Made by a program: the position numbers and the translations under genes. The notes beneath the pieces are model-generated. The model saw only the letters and a list, made by a program, of their open reading frames with translations. It ran no database searches and had not been told where the DNA came from. From Mytilus californianus (Eukaryota; Mollusca; Bivalvia; Mytilida; Mytilidae), in contig NW_026262712.1 of assembly GCF_021869535.1 (NCBI RefSeq), positions 115,069,640 to 115,133,639 on the forward strand: a stretch of DNA of 64,000 nucleotides. The letters are read 5' to 3'. Shown one piece after another: positions 11,656 through 24,082 of the stretch. How positions within the stretch are numbered: the first letter of the stretch is position 1; each line of letters starts with the position of its first letter.

Positions 11656-14286
11656 GTCATTAATGATCATTCTGTTAAAGAACAAATTCCTGGATATTTT
11701 GATAATTCTAGTACTGAACTCCCTCTTATTTGTTATGTTTAAAACAATCTACCCGAAAATATGTGTTTTATTTTAGCCAAGTGTGTAAAGATGTTACTAT
11801 CAGTGACAATCCACCAACGTCATGAAGTTGCAGTAATTCGAATACATTTATGACCCCAGTTATCATGTAATAACAGGAGACCTTAACATCGTTCGTGACC
11901 GAAAGTTGAAATCATTCCTCAGTAAAGAACTTAATATCGTCCCCCGTCAATTATTAATTGGAATGAGTGTCGTAAAATCTTCCACGTACTTACTGCTGGA
12001 AATGGATAAAACAAAAAACAATTGATAAGAAATCCTTAGACTTTTTTTCATTCAGTAATGAACATTGTTGATATACGTATGCCACATTTAAAGAACATTT
12101 TAATCCTAACAACAACCATAATAACCCTATTTCTCGTATCAAACATAAACTAAAAGAAGTCGCGATCGTCAAGCAATTTGTTTTTGTCCCGGCTGATAAG
12201 GCTGCTAATAATATCATTATTGTGTTTCTGCAAAAGGAAATCACGAATTCACCAGCATTCAACTGACTCCATTTTCGGAAAATGACATCTGTAACAAACA
12301 TAAACTTTTAGTTACTTCTTGACAACAGAACCAAATACAATGAAAGTTCTAACTATGTACTGGCTTCCCAGGCTGCACAAAACACCTTACAAAATAGATT
12401 TATTTCGTCTTCAAGCCATTGTTCTACTTGTACTACTAAACTGTCTATTCTACTTACTAGTACGCTTGGTGCAATGAAAAACTGATGATAACTTGTTCAA
12501 ATAAGGCCCTTGATAATAGTTGAATTGAATACTTTTGGAGTATAAAAAAATTCGTTGGACGTACTTGATAAATCGCATGCTTATATTGATGATTTTGAAA
12601 CTGTTCAAAGTTTTGATTTTCTACCTTATATACCACTTTGCCTCATATTTTGATTAAGAAAATATTAACACACCTAATTAAATGGTCATTTAAAATGTCA
12701 GAATAAGAATATATATGTTCAAACTCTTTTAGGTCATATTTTAGTAACAACAAACAAAAGAACTATGTCAATTGGACCTGCTTTGTTACGATAACTAGCC
12801 TGAAATTTTTATTAGATAACATTTTTGTTTGCTTTTGAGATTCCGTTTATCGTCAAGTTATCGGAATCCCAATGGGAACTAACTGTGCACCACTTATTGC
12901 GGACCTGTTTCTGTATTGTAATAAGTTACAATTTATGACTAAAATCAGCAAAGACCCATCGAAACAACATCTACTAAAAAAATTAATAACACTTTTAGAT
13001 ATTTGGATGATATATTGGCTCTCAATAATAACGACTTAAGTATTTACACTAAAGAGATTTATCCTGTTGAAATGACTTTAAATAAAGCTAATACTAACAA
13101 TGAACACTGCCCTTACCTAGATCTTGATATCTATATCTTGAGCGGAAAGCTTAATACAAAAAAAATATAATAAAAGACATGATTTTTCATTTCCTATAAT
13201 TGATTTTACATTTTTAGATGGTAACGTTTCTTGTCACCATCTTATGGTGTTTATAAATCGCAACTTGTTCGATCGATCGTGTATGTAACAATGTATTTGG
13301 TTTTAACGAAAGAAATATCTGTATTACTGAAAAATTACAGCAGGGTTTTTGATATCACAAACTAGTAAAAACATTTACTAAATTTTATCATCGGTACAAG
13401 GACGTCATTCGTAAATGTAAATCATCATGCAGACATCTTATACGTTCAGGTATTTCACATCCAATTTTTTATGGTAATATTCTTTACAAAGAACAAAAAT
13501 GTCGGCATTCACCTCAAAAGCTTACCAAATCTTTAAACAGACTTTTTAAAAAAGGATATAGTTACGATACTGTCAGGTCATTAAAGATGGCATATTTTGG
13601 TTTTAATATTAATTTACTCATATGGTCTTTGGATTGGAAATAAACACATTTGTTCTAAAACCAGTTGTTGGCATGATACGGGTTATGTTCTTCTCATATA
13701 TCTTATGACGGTATAATACTTAACCCCTAATGGGAGGGATTGTACTTGCTTTTCATATGATGAAGACATAATCTTTGAATCAGTCTAATTGAGGTCAGGA
13801 GCTGGCATGTCAGTAACTGCTAGTAGTTCTTTGTTAATTTATGTATCATTGTCATTTTGCTTAGTTTCTTTTGTTTTCTATTCTGACATCGGACTCGGAC
13901 TTCTTTTTAACTGAGTTTTACTGTGCATATTGATATGTGTTTGTTTTTTTCTACATTGGCTAGAGGTATAGGGGGAGGGTTGAGATATCACAAAACATGT
14001 TTAACCCCGCCGCATTTTTGCGCATGTCCCAAGTCAGGAGCTTCTGGCCTTTGTTAGTCTTGTATGTTTTTTAATTTTAGTTCATTTATATGGTTTGGGG
14101 TTTAGTTTGACGTCCATTATCACTGAACTAGTACACTTTTTTGTTTAGAGGCCAGCTAAAGCACGCCTCCGGATGCGGGATTTGCTCGCTGTGTTGAAAA
14201 CCAATTGATGGCCTTCGGCTGTTTTCTGCTCTTTGGTCGGGTTGTTGTCTCTTTGACACATTCCCTATTTCCATTCTTAATTTTAT
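11656..14286 (+). mobile_element. Penelope-like retroelement, degenerate, inserted upstream of TLR B
   Basis: This block is absent from the paralogous flank at about 4,612, so its ends can be read directly. Stop-riddled + strand frames still show the reverse-transcriptase landmarks VPADKAANNIII (about 12,200), FSTLYTTLPH (about 12,620), IPMGTNCAPLIADLFLYC (about 12,865-12,925), RYLDDILALNN (about 13,000), and a C-terminal FGFNINLLIWSLDWK ending near 13,642. No GIY-YIG endonuclease follows. A 3' untranslated tail runs to 14,286 and contains the dispersed sequence also found at 6,955-7,130. I see no clear target-site duplication. Penelope-like is the best class from these motifs; a DIRS-like relationship is not excluded. 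Confidence 0.82.
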
Positions 14287-16440
14287 ATTTTGGTTAAAAG
14301 GGTGCGTTGACATTTGATGAACGTTTTCTTCCCTGTTATACTCAAAATAAGCATTATTGGGATAGAACTCATTTCCCTTACATAGTGGAGACTAAGGGTA
14401 ATTTGAATCTGGGGTCTTTGTTTAATGACCGTAAAATTTAGGTCAAAGGTAAAATTGACGTTCTAGATTTTGACTTTTGCTGTTGATTCATATTTATACA
14501 TGATAAAACCATGGGATCTTTTACATTAGGTAAGTAGAAATATGACCTTGAAAATGTCAACCAGAAGTGACTTTTTTTTAAATCGGAAGTAGCAATTTAT
14601 CTCCCTTATTTAAATCAAAAGTACATAGAAACTATATTTTTTGTTTTAATTAGAGCAAAGAAAGCTATTATTTGACACCGGAAGTGACTTTGAAATAACC
14701 GGAAGTGACTTATTATCTTCCTCAATTAATTAAAAAAAGTGCCTCAAACATCGTTTTTTCAAAATCATTGTGTGATAGGCTATCATTTAAACAAGGACAT
14801 ACTGTTTTTTATCAAAATTTTCTCATCTTAAATGAATTTGAGTGGAAAGACCTTCAGTTGTTCTCTGAACAATTGGTTTTGAGATTTATCTATATTTTGT
14901 TTTACATGAACCTTCTCGGTGTTTTTTTTTAATTCGAAATTTTTCTCCTGGTCTCTATGATTTTGTATCTCTAAAATGCTGCGATGTGACGATTGTTTAT
15001 ATATAACATTTTTTCTACAGTTGAAAATAAGGTATTAAATTGTTGTCTAACTTGTTTAGGATCAGTTAAGGCAATTTTTTATTGGGCCTGATTTACACTT
15101 TTTAAAGAAAAAAGATTTAATAATTTTTCAAAAATCACATGTATGATATTGTACAACTGAAGCATCTTTTAAAGAAATAAGTTTTCATTGATCGTTTTAA
15201 AATATTGTTTTCTATATGTTCCCGAAGATATTGTTTTCTTTGTTCTGTGTAACATGAATATAACATATGTTATAACGGTGAATGGTTTTTCCCAAATCAC
15301 TATTCATGCATGGGAGTGGATTCCTCTAGAACATCTTGTTTTTAAGGTGCATTGTCAAATATATTTTTTATGACACATTCTTTTCATTATTTGTATACTT
15401 TTATCTTTTATGAAAATCACTCACACCTGTTGTAGTGTTGAGTGCATTGATACATTATCTTTTCATTGGTGAAAAGAACATCCACTTATAATGATGTTTT
15501 AATTATCTTTTCATAAAAAACATGTTGGTTCTTTTACAATTTGAGGTAAGTTAAAAAATATCACATATAACATGTCTGGGACTATCAAACTTAGTCAGTA
15601 TAATAGTCCCAGATCATTAAAGGTTGATATTTACTATGATTTAAAAAATAAAAATTCAGATCATATTTTATAATACTGTACATTTGTCTAAGTTATTTAA
15701 ATATATTTTGCCAAATCATTGAATGTTACAGAAGGTGGTTTGTATATACCCATTATAGTCATTTCTTGGTGTAGATATTGGGTTCGAGACAAATGTTTTC
15801 AAAATTGTCAGACTCTAAGTTGGTTTTCTGCTAGATGTCTATGTAAAGGATACACGTTACATGCCATATTTAAAGATAAACTGCAGTATAGTAGTGAAAT
15901 ATGTGAAAATAAACACATGCAATAAAAGAGGGGTTTTCGGTTTGGAGGGAGATGTAAATACGCAACCAAGTCTAGTCAGAATGATAACAATTGCAGTAAT
16001 TTGAGTGGGCTTTAGGTGGTCTGTCACAAAACAAAATTTAAATAGTTTATCTGCTCTTTGGTCGGGTTGTTGTCTCTTTGACATATTCCCCATTTCCATT
16101 CTCAATTTTACCTTTAACAAACCATATCGGTTTCAGTGGAAGTCTAAATTTCCCTACTTTCATTCAGGTTGACCTACAATACAGATTCTGCCTTTAGGGT
16201 AAAAACGTTCCCGTCATGGTCATTTAATAAAATACAGTCGTCGTTGTGCTCACTTATGCCATCTCTGAACAGCCATCATAGTCTTCACCCGAGCTCTTTG
16301 GCATGAAAATTTTGAATCAAATAACGGGTATTGAATTCGAAGGGATCTTATGTTATCTGATTTTGGACCCTGAATATTCGCATATCCCATCAATTTCTGA
16401 ATCCTGTATATCCTAACATACTTATCCTAACAGGTCATTG
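14287..16440. other. 5' flank of TLR B, distal part
   Basis: This stretch is collinear with 4,613-7,659, minus the extra 5,561-6,060 repeat. It contains a 39-bp hairpin insertion at 15575-15613 that copy A lacks and a fragment of the dispersed repeat at 16,045-16,113. Short open frames (14,705-14,932; 15,188-15,373; 15,719-15,925) are not kept in the paralogous flank. No gene is seen. Confidence 0.7.
15575..15613. repeat. 39-bp miniature inverted-repeat insertion
   Basis: TCTGGGACTAT and its perfect reverse complement ATAGTCCCAGA bracket 17 bases. The aligned flank of copy A (about 6,630-6,650) lacks this block. It could be a very short terminal-inverted-repeat element or a hairpin footprint. 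Confidence 0.5.
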
Positions 16441-17127
16441 ACAATGGATCCTTGATAAAATTAAGTATATGTGATTTTTTCAGTAAAATCTTCATATTAT
16501 ATACTTTCCACATAAATATTATCAAGTTAAGCAGGCGAGACATTTCATCATTGTTGTTTAAAATTTTAACCAATTGTCTGAGTACTTTTTCTTCACCTGT
16601 TTTTGTTTTATACTTTAGCTAGCATACTTCCTGTTGTGTATTGTCGAATGCAAATTGCATTTCAAGTCATTTTCTTCTCAATCGTGAGCTCGGGAAGGAA
16701 ATAAAGTTTTATTTTTGGTTTACATTTACATTTCAAAACTATTATAATTATAGCCATTTTAGCGGAAGTAGGGTAACAATAGTTAATCAATGTCAGAAAA
16801 ATATCAACGTTTTGTGTTCGGCATTAAACTGTTGAATGGTGAGGTTTTCTAAGCCTGATATAAAAAGGATGATGTTTTTTCGTACCTTGACTTAACGGGA
16901 TCTGTGACATATCAAACAAAAGCATATTAAACTTTCTTCAAGAAAGGTGCTTCAGACTAGATGTTTGATACAAATATTATGGGCTAAAAGGACATTGGTT
17001 TTAGAAGATTAATTCTGGGAATTACCATACTATAGTTTAATAGGGAAAGGAATGCTGACATGGATATCATGCATTCTACATTAGGTACGTTTGTGTATGA
17101 ATCATATATCCTATATGGTACGTCATG
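16441..17127. repeat. 3' flank of TLR copy C, distal to the LINE
   Basis: This is the duplicated TLR 3' flank, collinear with 7,660-8,350. It continues after the LINE at 23,737, where the paralogous sequence resumes exactly. Confidence 0.8.
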
Positions 17128-17141
17128 AACTTTGCAGAAAA
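17128..17141. repeat. Target-site duplication, LINE left copy
   Basis: AACTTTGCAGAAAA directly precedes the LINE and is repeated exactly at 23723-23736. The empty paralogous site near 8,350 has a single similar copy. Confidence 0.92.
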
Positions 17142-17378
17142 GGTTTTCCGGTTGACAGCCATGTTGTGATAAACGTGAGGAAAATTGGTCCTGGTAAATT
17201 GATTCTATCTGCTTAATATCTAATATTTCACTTAAACAGAGTAGTACAACAAGCGTCATATTCATTTAGTATTACTTTTTTACACTGAACGATGTGACTT
17301 TCATTTAATTTTCGCCTAAATTAACCAGTCTTCAATCGGCGATTCCCGCCTGGGTTTACCTGTTCTTAAACAATAACA

Positions 17379-17576
17379 ATGGCTGACTACAAGTGTAAAG
17401 ATTTTGCCGACATTGGAAAATGTTGTCAGAAATTACATGTTTATATCAACACTGAAGTAGAAAAACTAAAAGTAAAGCAAGAACAGATTGATGATCGAGT
17501 TAAAATACTTGAAAACCAGGCCGAGTTTGCTAACGGTCAGCTACATGACATTCATAACTGTCACAAAGCTGCCTAG
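17379..17576 (+). pseudogene. Possible LINE ORF1 remnant
   Basis: This 65-codon frame near the 5' end of the LINE begins MADYKCKDF and contains a heptad-like, charged stretch (VEKLKVKQEQIDDRVKILEN), as expected for the coiled coil of an L1-type ORF1 protein. It ends early, and nucleic-acid-binding motifs are not visible in the next 1.7 kb. It may instead be part of the element's leader. Confidence 0.4.
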
Positions 17577-19355
17577 GGGTGCGGATACAGTGTGGTCCCG
17601 GACCTCCCACCTTCACTTGCAGTTCGTCGCGGTTAATTTCTGGCAGAAAGAAACAAGATGTCCAGTGAGGAGAAAAGAAAATGCAGACTAGTATATTTGA
17701 AAGAGCCACCTTTCGTCCAACTCATTAAGAAAAGATTCTAAACATTGTGCGTTTAGTACAGAGATCGCTTTGAAAATCGAATAATTTTCGCTTTCAAGAT
17801 TTATTTGAACATTGTAATAAAAATGATCTTACATTTTTTTCTCCTTTTATATTTACTTTTTTTGTTAGCTTGTTTATATATTTATTTGAATGTATATTTT
17901 TTCTTTACTCTATCTCGTATTTCGTCAGGCAAAATTTTATATAACACTATTTGTGTTATTCGTGAGTTCTCCTCTCAATATCAACTTTTCTAAACGTGAA
18001 TAGTGGGTGTGGCATAGTTGTACATTTCACATTCCTGTAGGCGGAGTCTTGTGTATTCATAAGGTAAACATTTGGACACTCGGAATCTCTCTATATTTTT
18101 CTTCTGCTACAATCATAACACAATGGAAGCCTCCGTGGAAAAAAACACATGTTATTATTTAATCATAAGCCTCGTCACATATGTGCGGTTTACAGGTATA
18201 AAAATAAGAACAGGGTTTACCCTAACAACCTTAGTCCTACACATGCATCTGTTGATTTTTATCAAATTTCATTCCCCTAATTCGTATAATAAGTGTGTGC
18301 TATATTTATATGGTGTGTTTAATAATATATAGAAAAATATATATTCTTTTAGATACAATCAGAATGCGGTTAAAACTTAATCTAGATAACAAGGTATGGT
18401 CTTCATTTATTTACGCGTTATGCCTCCAATTTTGGAGTGAGCTGCCAAACCATTATAGTTAAGTTATTAGAAACATTTAGAACTTTCTCAAAATTAATTC
18501 CTACATTGAATGGCAGCTTAGACCAAAGTTGTGCATGCTGACAGCTTTGGTGCTTAATTGCATTATTTATCTTGTGTTATCATGTTGACTAAAATGCTGG
18601 TCTGTTTACTGCATTATGTTTTTGCTGCTTTAGTTTAAAAGCTTTATTTTTGTGAAAGCATGTTGCTTGATATGTTTATTTGTTTTCTGCATATTATGCT
18701 TATGATTTATTTATTTTTTTTTTTTTTTGTTGTTACTCATGCTTGTGAAGAAGTAAAGGTTTTTATACATGTGTGTATTGTCCATGTTTTTACATGTACT
18801 GTTTTGTCTAAAATTCACTGTATAGTTAAAAGTTATTAAATCATGCCCTTTAGTGGCTTGTAAAATTTGCACATTCACAAAAAATTTTGTACTATGACTT
18901 TATGTTACACCCACAATATCTGGGATTCAAGGGAATTGTATACATTAATTTAATTTTGGGTAGAGTTTTCTACAGTTTATGAGGAGAAAATGATTTATTT
19001 GCAGATCTGTTATCAAAATTCTTACTATACCAGGACCATAATAACTCAACAAATTTAAAGAACTTATTCACGGTCTGGCAAATTTGGTTACTACTTAAAA
19101 TGACCCGGAAAGGGGGGATTAAAAAGGGAGGGAATTCAAAAGGGCGGGGAAATATTATTTTGAAAATCCTGAACTGCTACCAAGCTCAGTGAGATCTTAT
19201 TTACTTTATATATTTTTTACAGATGTCTAAAGGAATGCTATTATTTATTTGTCAGTATGTTAAAAAAATCAGGAATGACATACCATCATAGTATACTGAA
19301 AACATTTGACTGTTGGATAGAATTACATAATACATCTATTGCACATTTTCGATAA

Positions 19356-20358
19356 ATGACAAGTCTGAAAATAGGTGCTCTTAACTGTAGGGGTCTGTCA
19401 GAGGAGGTGAAGAGAAGAGATTTTTTTTCAAGATATAGGAAAAAATATGATATAATTATATTAACAGATACACATTGTACTACAGAAAAAGAAAAACAGT
19501 GGGGGTATAAGGCATTCTTTAGCTCTGGATCCAGCCGCTCAAGAGGGGTAGCAATCTTAATAAAAAATCGTTTTACATTTATTATTCATCAAGAAAAAAA
19601 GGATCAGGAAGGCAATTTTATCATTATAGATATGACCATTCAAGATTATCGACTGTCTCTTGTTGCAATATATAGTTCCAATGGGGACTCTTCAATTTTT
19701 TTTGAAAATATAAAAAGTCTAGTATCGTATAAAAAATAGCTCCATGATTATGGCTGGAGATTGGAATGTGGTGCAAGACTTTGATAAGGACACCTCAAAC
19801 TATAGTGCTAAAAACAATATAAGAGCACATGATAAAATTTTAGATATGATAGAGTCCCTGGACCTTGTTGATATATGGCGAGCTTTAAATCCGGATACAA
19901 AAAGATTAACATGGCGTGGACCTGGGCCTAAGCAAAGCCGTTTGGATTACTTTTTGATTTCCTCTAATCTTGAACCATTTGTAAAAAATGTAGACATGGA
20001 TATTAGTTATAGGTCTGATCGTTCTCCAGTGTACCTGGCCTTAAAGTTTTACAGTCAAATTAAAGGTTTAGGCACATGGAAATTTAATAATAGCTTACTA
20101 CATGATATGGTCTATGTAACTGAAGTAAAAAATTGCATTAGGGAAACTATAAATCAATACTCTCTGCCTGGAAATGATCTTGAAACAGATTTATCAGTAA
20201 ACCCACACATGTTTTGGGAACTCTTAAAATGTATGATAAGAGGGAAAACAATATCATATGCCAGTTATATAAAAATGAAAAACACAAAAACCGAAAATGA
20301 TTTAGAACTTAAGTTAGCTAAATTACTTGAAAATTATGAAAAGATCCCTCAGAATTAA
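19356..20358 (+). pseudogene. LINE ORF2: apurinic endonuclease-like domain
   Basis: Two overlapping-frame pieces (19356-19739 and 19744-20358), broken by an indel in an A run at about 19,730, together cover the exonuclease-endonuclease-phosphatase domain that nicks target DNA during retrotransposition. Visible motifs are LNCRGLS near the start, TDTHC, then AGDWNVVQDF, the SRLDYFLIS block and RSDRSPVYL. In the last, Arg replaces the conserved catalytic His, which predicts loss of nicking activity. Confidence 0.88.
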
Positions 20359-20427
20359 TAAATACAGAAAATTAAAATTTTAGAAGATGAACTTGTTCAA
20401 CACAGAAAGAAAATAGTAACAGGTATT

Positions 20428-22810
20428 ATGACAAGAGCAAAGGCAACATGGGTAGCAGAAGGTGAAAAATGTACTAACTTTTTTTATAATCTAGAAAAAA
20501 GAAATTATAATGAGAAAATAATTCCAAAATTAATTAAGGATAATGGAGAGGAAATTCTTAATCAAGGTGAAATTTTAGAAGAACTAAAATCATTTTTGAA
20601 AAATTGTAGTCGTCAACAAATCCTATTCTTCATCAAGAACATAAAAATCTATTTTTTGATGAAAATAATCCTTTTATCCGCAAACTTTCTGATGAACAGA
20701 GGTTACAGGCAGAGGGTAATTTGAATGCTAATGAATGCTTAAAAACATTGAAAAATATGAAAATGGTAAATCTCCAGGGATGGATGGATTTACAACTGAT
20801 TTTTATAAATTCTTTTTTATAGACCTCCATGAATTTATTATAAAATCTTTTAATTATAGCTTAGAAACTGGAACTTTTTCTGTTAGTCAGAAACAAGGAG
20901 TTATAACATGCATTTCAAAAGAGGGTAAATCAATATTTCAATTAAAAAACTGGAGACCAATCACTTTATTAAATGTTGATACAAAAATTGCATCAGCTGC
21001 TTTAGCAAATAGAATAAAACCTTTTCTTGGGGATATAATTAGTGAAACACAGCAAGGTTTCATAAAGGGAAGGTATATTGGAGAATGTACCAGTCTTATT
21101 TTTGACATTATGGAAAAGGCAGAAGATGATACTCTTCCAGGTCTTTTACTTTTATTAGACTTTGAGAAAGCTTTTGATACTCTTGAATGGTCATTTATAG
21201 ACTTGGCTCTGTCTTTTTTAGGATTTGGTCCTATTTTTTGTAAATGGGTCAATCCCTTATATTCAGAATCTCAGAGCTGTATTATAAACAATGGACACTG
21301 CTCTCAATTTTTTAATATTTGTCGGGGTGTTAGACAAGGTGATCCTTTATCTCCTTATCTCTTTATATTATCTTTAGATCTTATGAGCGCTGCACTTAAA
21401 AATAACCCGGAGATAAATGGTATGAAAATAAATGATTCAGAATATCTACTAAGCCAGTATGCAGATGACCCATGTCTTTTATTAGACGAGAATAAGCAAT
21501 CTTTAGAAAAATGTTTATATACTTTAGAAAAATTCTCTGAGTGTGCGGGACTAAGGGCTCATTTTGATAAAACTGAAGCCATATGGATTGGGTCACGGGA
21601 TAAACTAACAACTACAAGAAATTTGAACTGGAATTATTCAGGAAAATTTAGACTCTTAGGAATAAAATTTGATCTGTTCAGTGAAAATAAAACGCTTGTA
21701 AATTTTGTGGAAAAAATTAAAAACAATACAGAGCTTACTTAATTCCTGGGTATATAGAGATTTAACATATATGGGACAGATCACTGTTATTAATTCATTA
21801 GCTCTAGCTATTCTAATTCAGTCATTGACAGTTTTGCCAAACCCACTGGTTAATAAATTAAAGAAATTCAAAATATTTTTTTTAGGTTCTTGTGGTCAGG
21901 AAAACCAGATAAGATTAAAAGAAAAGTTATGATAGGGTTATATGAAAAAGCTTAAGGGGGGTTGAAAATGCCAGATAAAAGATCTTTTTGTTATTCACTA
22001 AAGATGACATGGATAAATAAACTTTTAGACCCCTTGAATATATCCCCATGGAAAACACTGTTAATAGATCAATACAACAGATTCGGAGCAGACAAAATAT
22101 GGTTGATGACCCCTGATGGTATCCAAAAGATTTCTACAAATTTTAATAATTTTTGGAAAGATATTTTACTAAACTAGAATATCCTAAACACTGTCACTAA
22201 TGACACTGCTGAAGGGATCATGAAACAATCCATATGGCTAAACAAGAGTTTGACAATAAATAATAAAACTGTCTTTTACCAGAGGTGGGTTGAATCAGGA
22301 GTTTTCGTTGTAGGTGATTTACTTAATAAAAACACTGAATTTTTGACTTTAAAGGAATTCTGCAGAAAATATAATCTTAATATTAATTTCTTGGAATACC
22401 ATTCTATAATTCATATGATACCAAAAGCCTGGAAAGATCTAATCACTACTTCTGAGAAAATTATGCACATATCTAATGATAAATTTGAATTTATTAAAAA
22501 CAATAAAAAGTCATGTCAATTCTTTTATAAAAAAATCTTGTCCATGTATACAGAACGCCCTACAAAACAAGAAGACAAAATGTGTAAAGAACTAAGCACT
22601 CATATAGAAAATTGGGATTTCATTTATAGTTTACCCTTTTGTTGCACTAAAAACAACAAATTTAGTATGTTCCAGTTTAAGATTTTACATAGAACTCTCG
22701 CTACAAATGCATTATTGCAGAAATATGGGTTAAAAGAAACTAACTAATGTAGTTTCTGTAATGAAACTAAAGAAACTATAAGTCGCCTTTTCTGGGAATG
22801 TACCCAAGTT
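20428..22810 (+). pseudogene. LINE ORF2: reverse transcriptase and C-terminal region
   Basis: Broken frames encode the RT fingers and palm (20735-21742), with SPGMDGFTTDFYK, NWRPITLLN, QQGFIKGRYIGE, LDFEKAFDT, GVRQGDPLSPYLF and catalytic YADD. Downstream pieces (21705-21932, 21962-22177, 22220-22747) are the thumb and connector, with WLNKSL, then a Cys-rich end CSFCNETKETISRLFWEC. At least three frame changes separate them. The residue after YADD is Pro where related elements commonly have Thr. Confidence 0.88.
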
Positions 22811-23722
22811 AGAAATTTAAGGTAAGAAATTGCAGCACTTTTTCAAGTTAAAAATAATCTAACTTTAATATTAAATGTGGGAAATATTGTTCTTGGGTCC
22901 GAGTCTTGGGATGTTTCCCTATAAATATTCACTATTCTGATTAAGTATTACATTTGTACATGTCGCTTTAACACTTCATTACCGACTCTTACAGGGGCGA
23001 TAGCTATGATTAAAAATTCCTACCAAATATAAAAAAAATTCTACCTCCTTTTACAGATCCCCTAAAGCAAGAGAAAAATTTGATAGTAAATGGGAATTGA
23101 TTAAAAACTTAGTTTATATGTGAAGAGTATCTTTTTGTACTCACTTAATGCTTTACAATAATTCATGTAGAATTAATAATATGTTGATGTACATCACAAC
23201 TGGACAGTGATTTGTGTGCATCATAAAAGTGCTATCTATGATGTTTATTGATATTGTTATACATGTATATATATATTGATATACTTATTTTTGCTTGATT
23301 GTATTTGAATTATCCCCCCTTCACTTAGGTTGTCATTTAATGTGGTTATTTATTCTGTGATTCTGTCCTACATGTCCTGTCTGACCCTTATCTGTTAATG
23401 ATCTCTGGTGGCCTCTCCTGGTACCTGTCATGTTCAACATCATAGTACTGACAGTGATGCATGTGGCAAGAGGAGAAGGCTGTTGCCATCATTAACCTTA
23501 TCAAAATATTCATGTACTCTCATCCAGAGTGATAAATGATGAGTATGATCTAGTAGATAATTATCATATAGATAATATAAAATTAGCATTTTTTACTTTT
23601 TAACTTTAGACTGTTATTGAAAAATTTAATATTAATACATGTATTATTAATTATCTATGTATTTATGTATCACAATACTTGTTGTTTTTTTCAGATAAAA
23701 TAAAAATAAATTACAAAAAAAA

Positions 23723-23736
23723 AACTTTGCAGAAAA
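23723..23736. repeat. Target-site duplication, LINE right copy
   Basis: AACTTTGCAGAAAA follows the A-rich LINE tail. Paralogous TLR flank sequence resumes immediately after it. Confidence 0.92.
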
Positions 23737-24082
23737 ACAACTACGATAATAATGAATGTTAAATACACGTAAATTGAATACAGCCTAAACGTCGGTCAGA
23801 TTTAATACATTTTTATATTCAGGACTCAATAGCCTGTATAGGTCATCATATTTTTGCATATCATTTGGTTTTCATTTAATTGTGCAGTAACTAATATTTC
23901 GTGTACAAATCATACAATCAGACTTGATGGACTCAGAAAAAAAACGTATTTCAAATTGAGGTATTGGTTTTCACACGCTTTATTACAAATATAAACGACT
24001 TCATTTTCTTTTAATGAAGAAAACTACGAAATAATAACGTCCTTTTTTCATTTAAACCAGTTCGTTTGAGCAAGACGGCTGT
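23737..24082. repeat. 3' flank of TLR copy C, proximal part
   Basis: This stretch is collinear with 8,360-8,711 and 1,400-1,755. It is non-coding. Confidence 0.75.

Larger units (their letters stand above)
17142..23722 (+). mobile_element. L1/Tx1-like LINE, near full length, with target-site duplication
   Basis: This 6.58-kb non-LTR retrotransposon is bounded by the 14-bp duplication AACTTTGCAGAAAA and ends in an A-rich tail. The 5' part holds a coiled-coil-like frame (17379-17576). The ORF2 region, with several frameshifts, carries an APE-type endonuclease (19,356-20,060; NCRGLS, GDWNVV, SRLDYFL), then reverse transcriptase (about 20,735-21,742; SPGMDGF, DFEKAFDT, GVRQGDPLSPYLF, YADD at 21458-21469), and a C-terminal Cys motif CSFCN at about 22,747. 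The endonuclease motif usually read as SDHSP is SDRSP here, so the catalytic histidine is lost. RT and endonuclease style point to the L1/Tx1 group. It is inactive and lies in the 3' flank of TLR copy C. Confidence 0.92.

Noticed and set aside
12000..12301. Minus-strand open frame of 103 codons in the Penelope-like element
   Set aside because: It is opposite to the recognisable reverse-transcriptase coding direction and has no supporting features.
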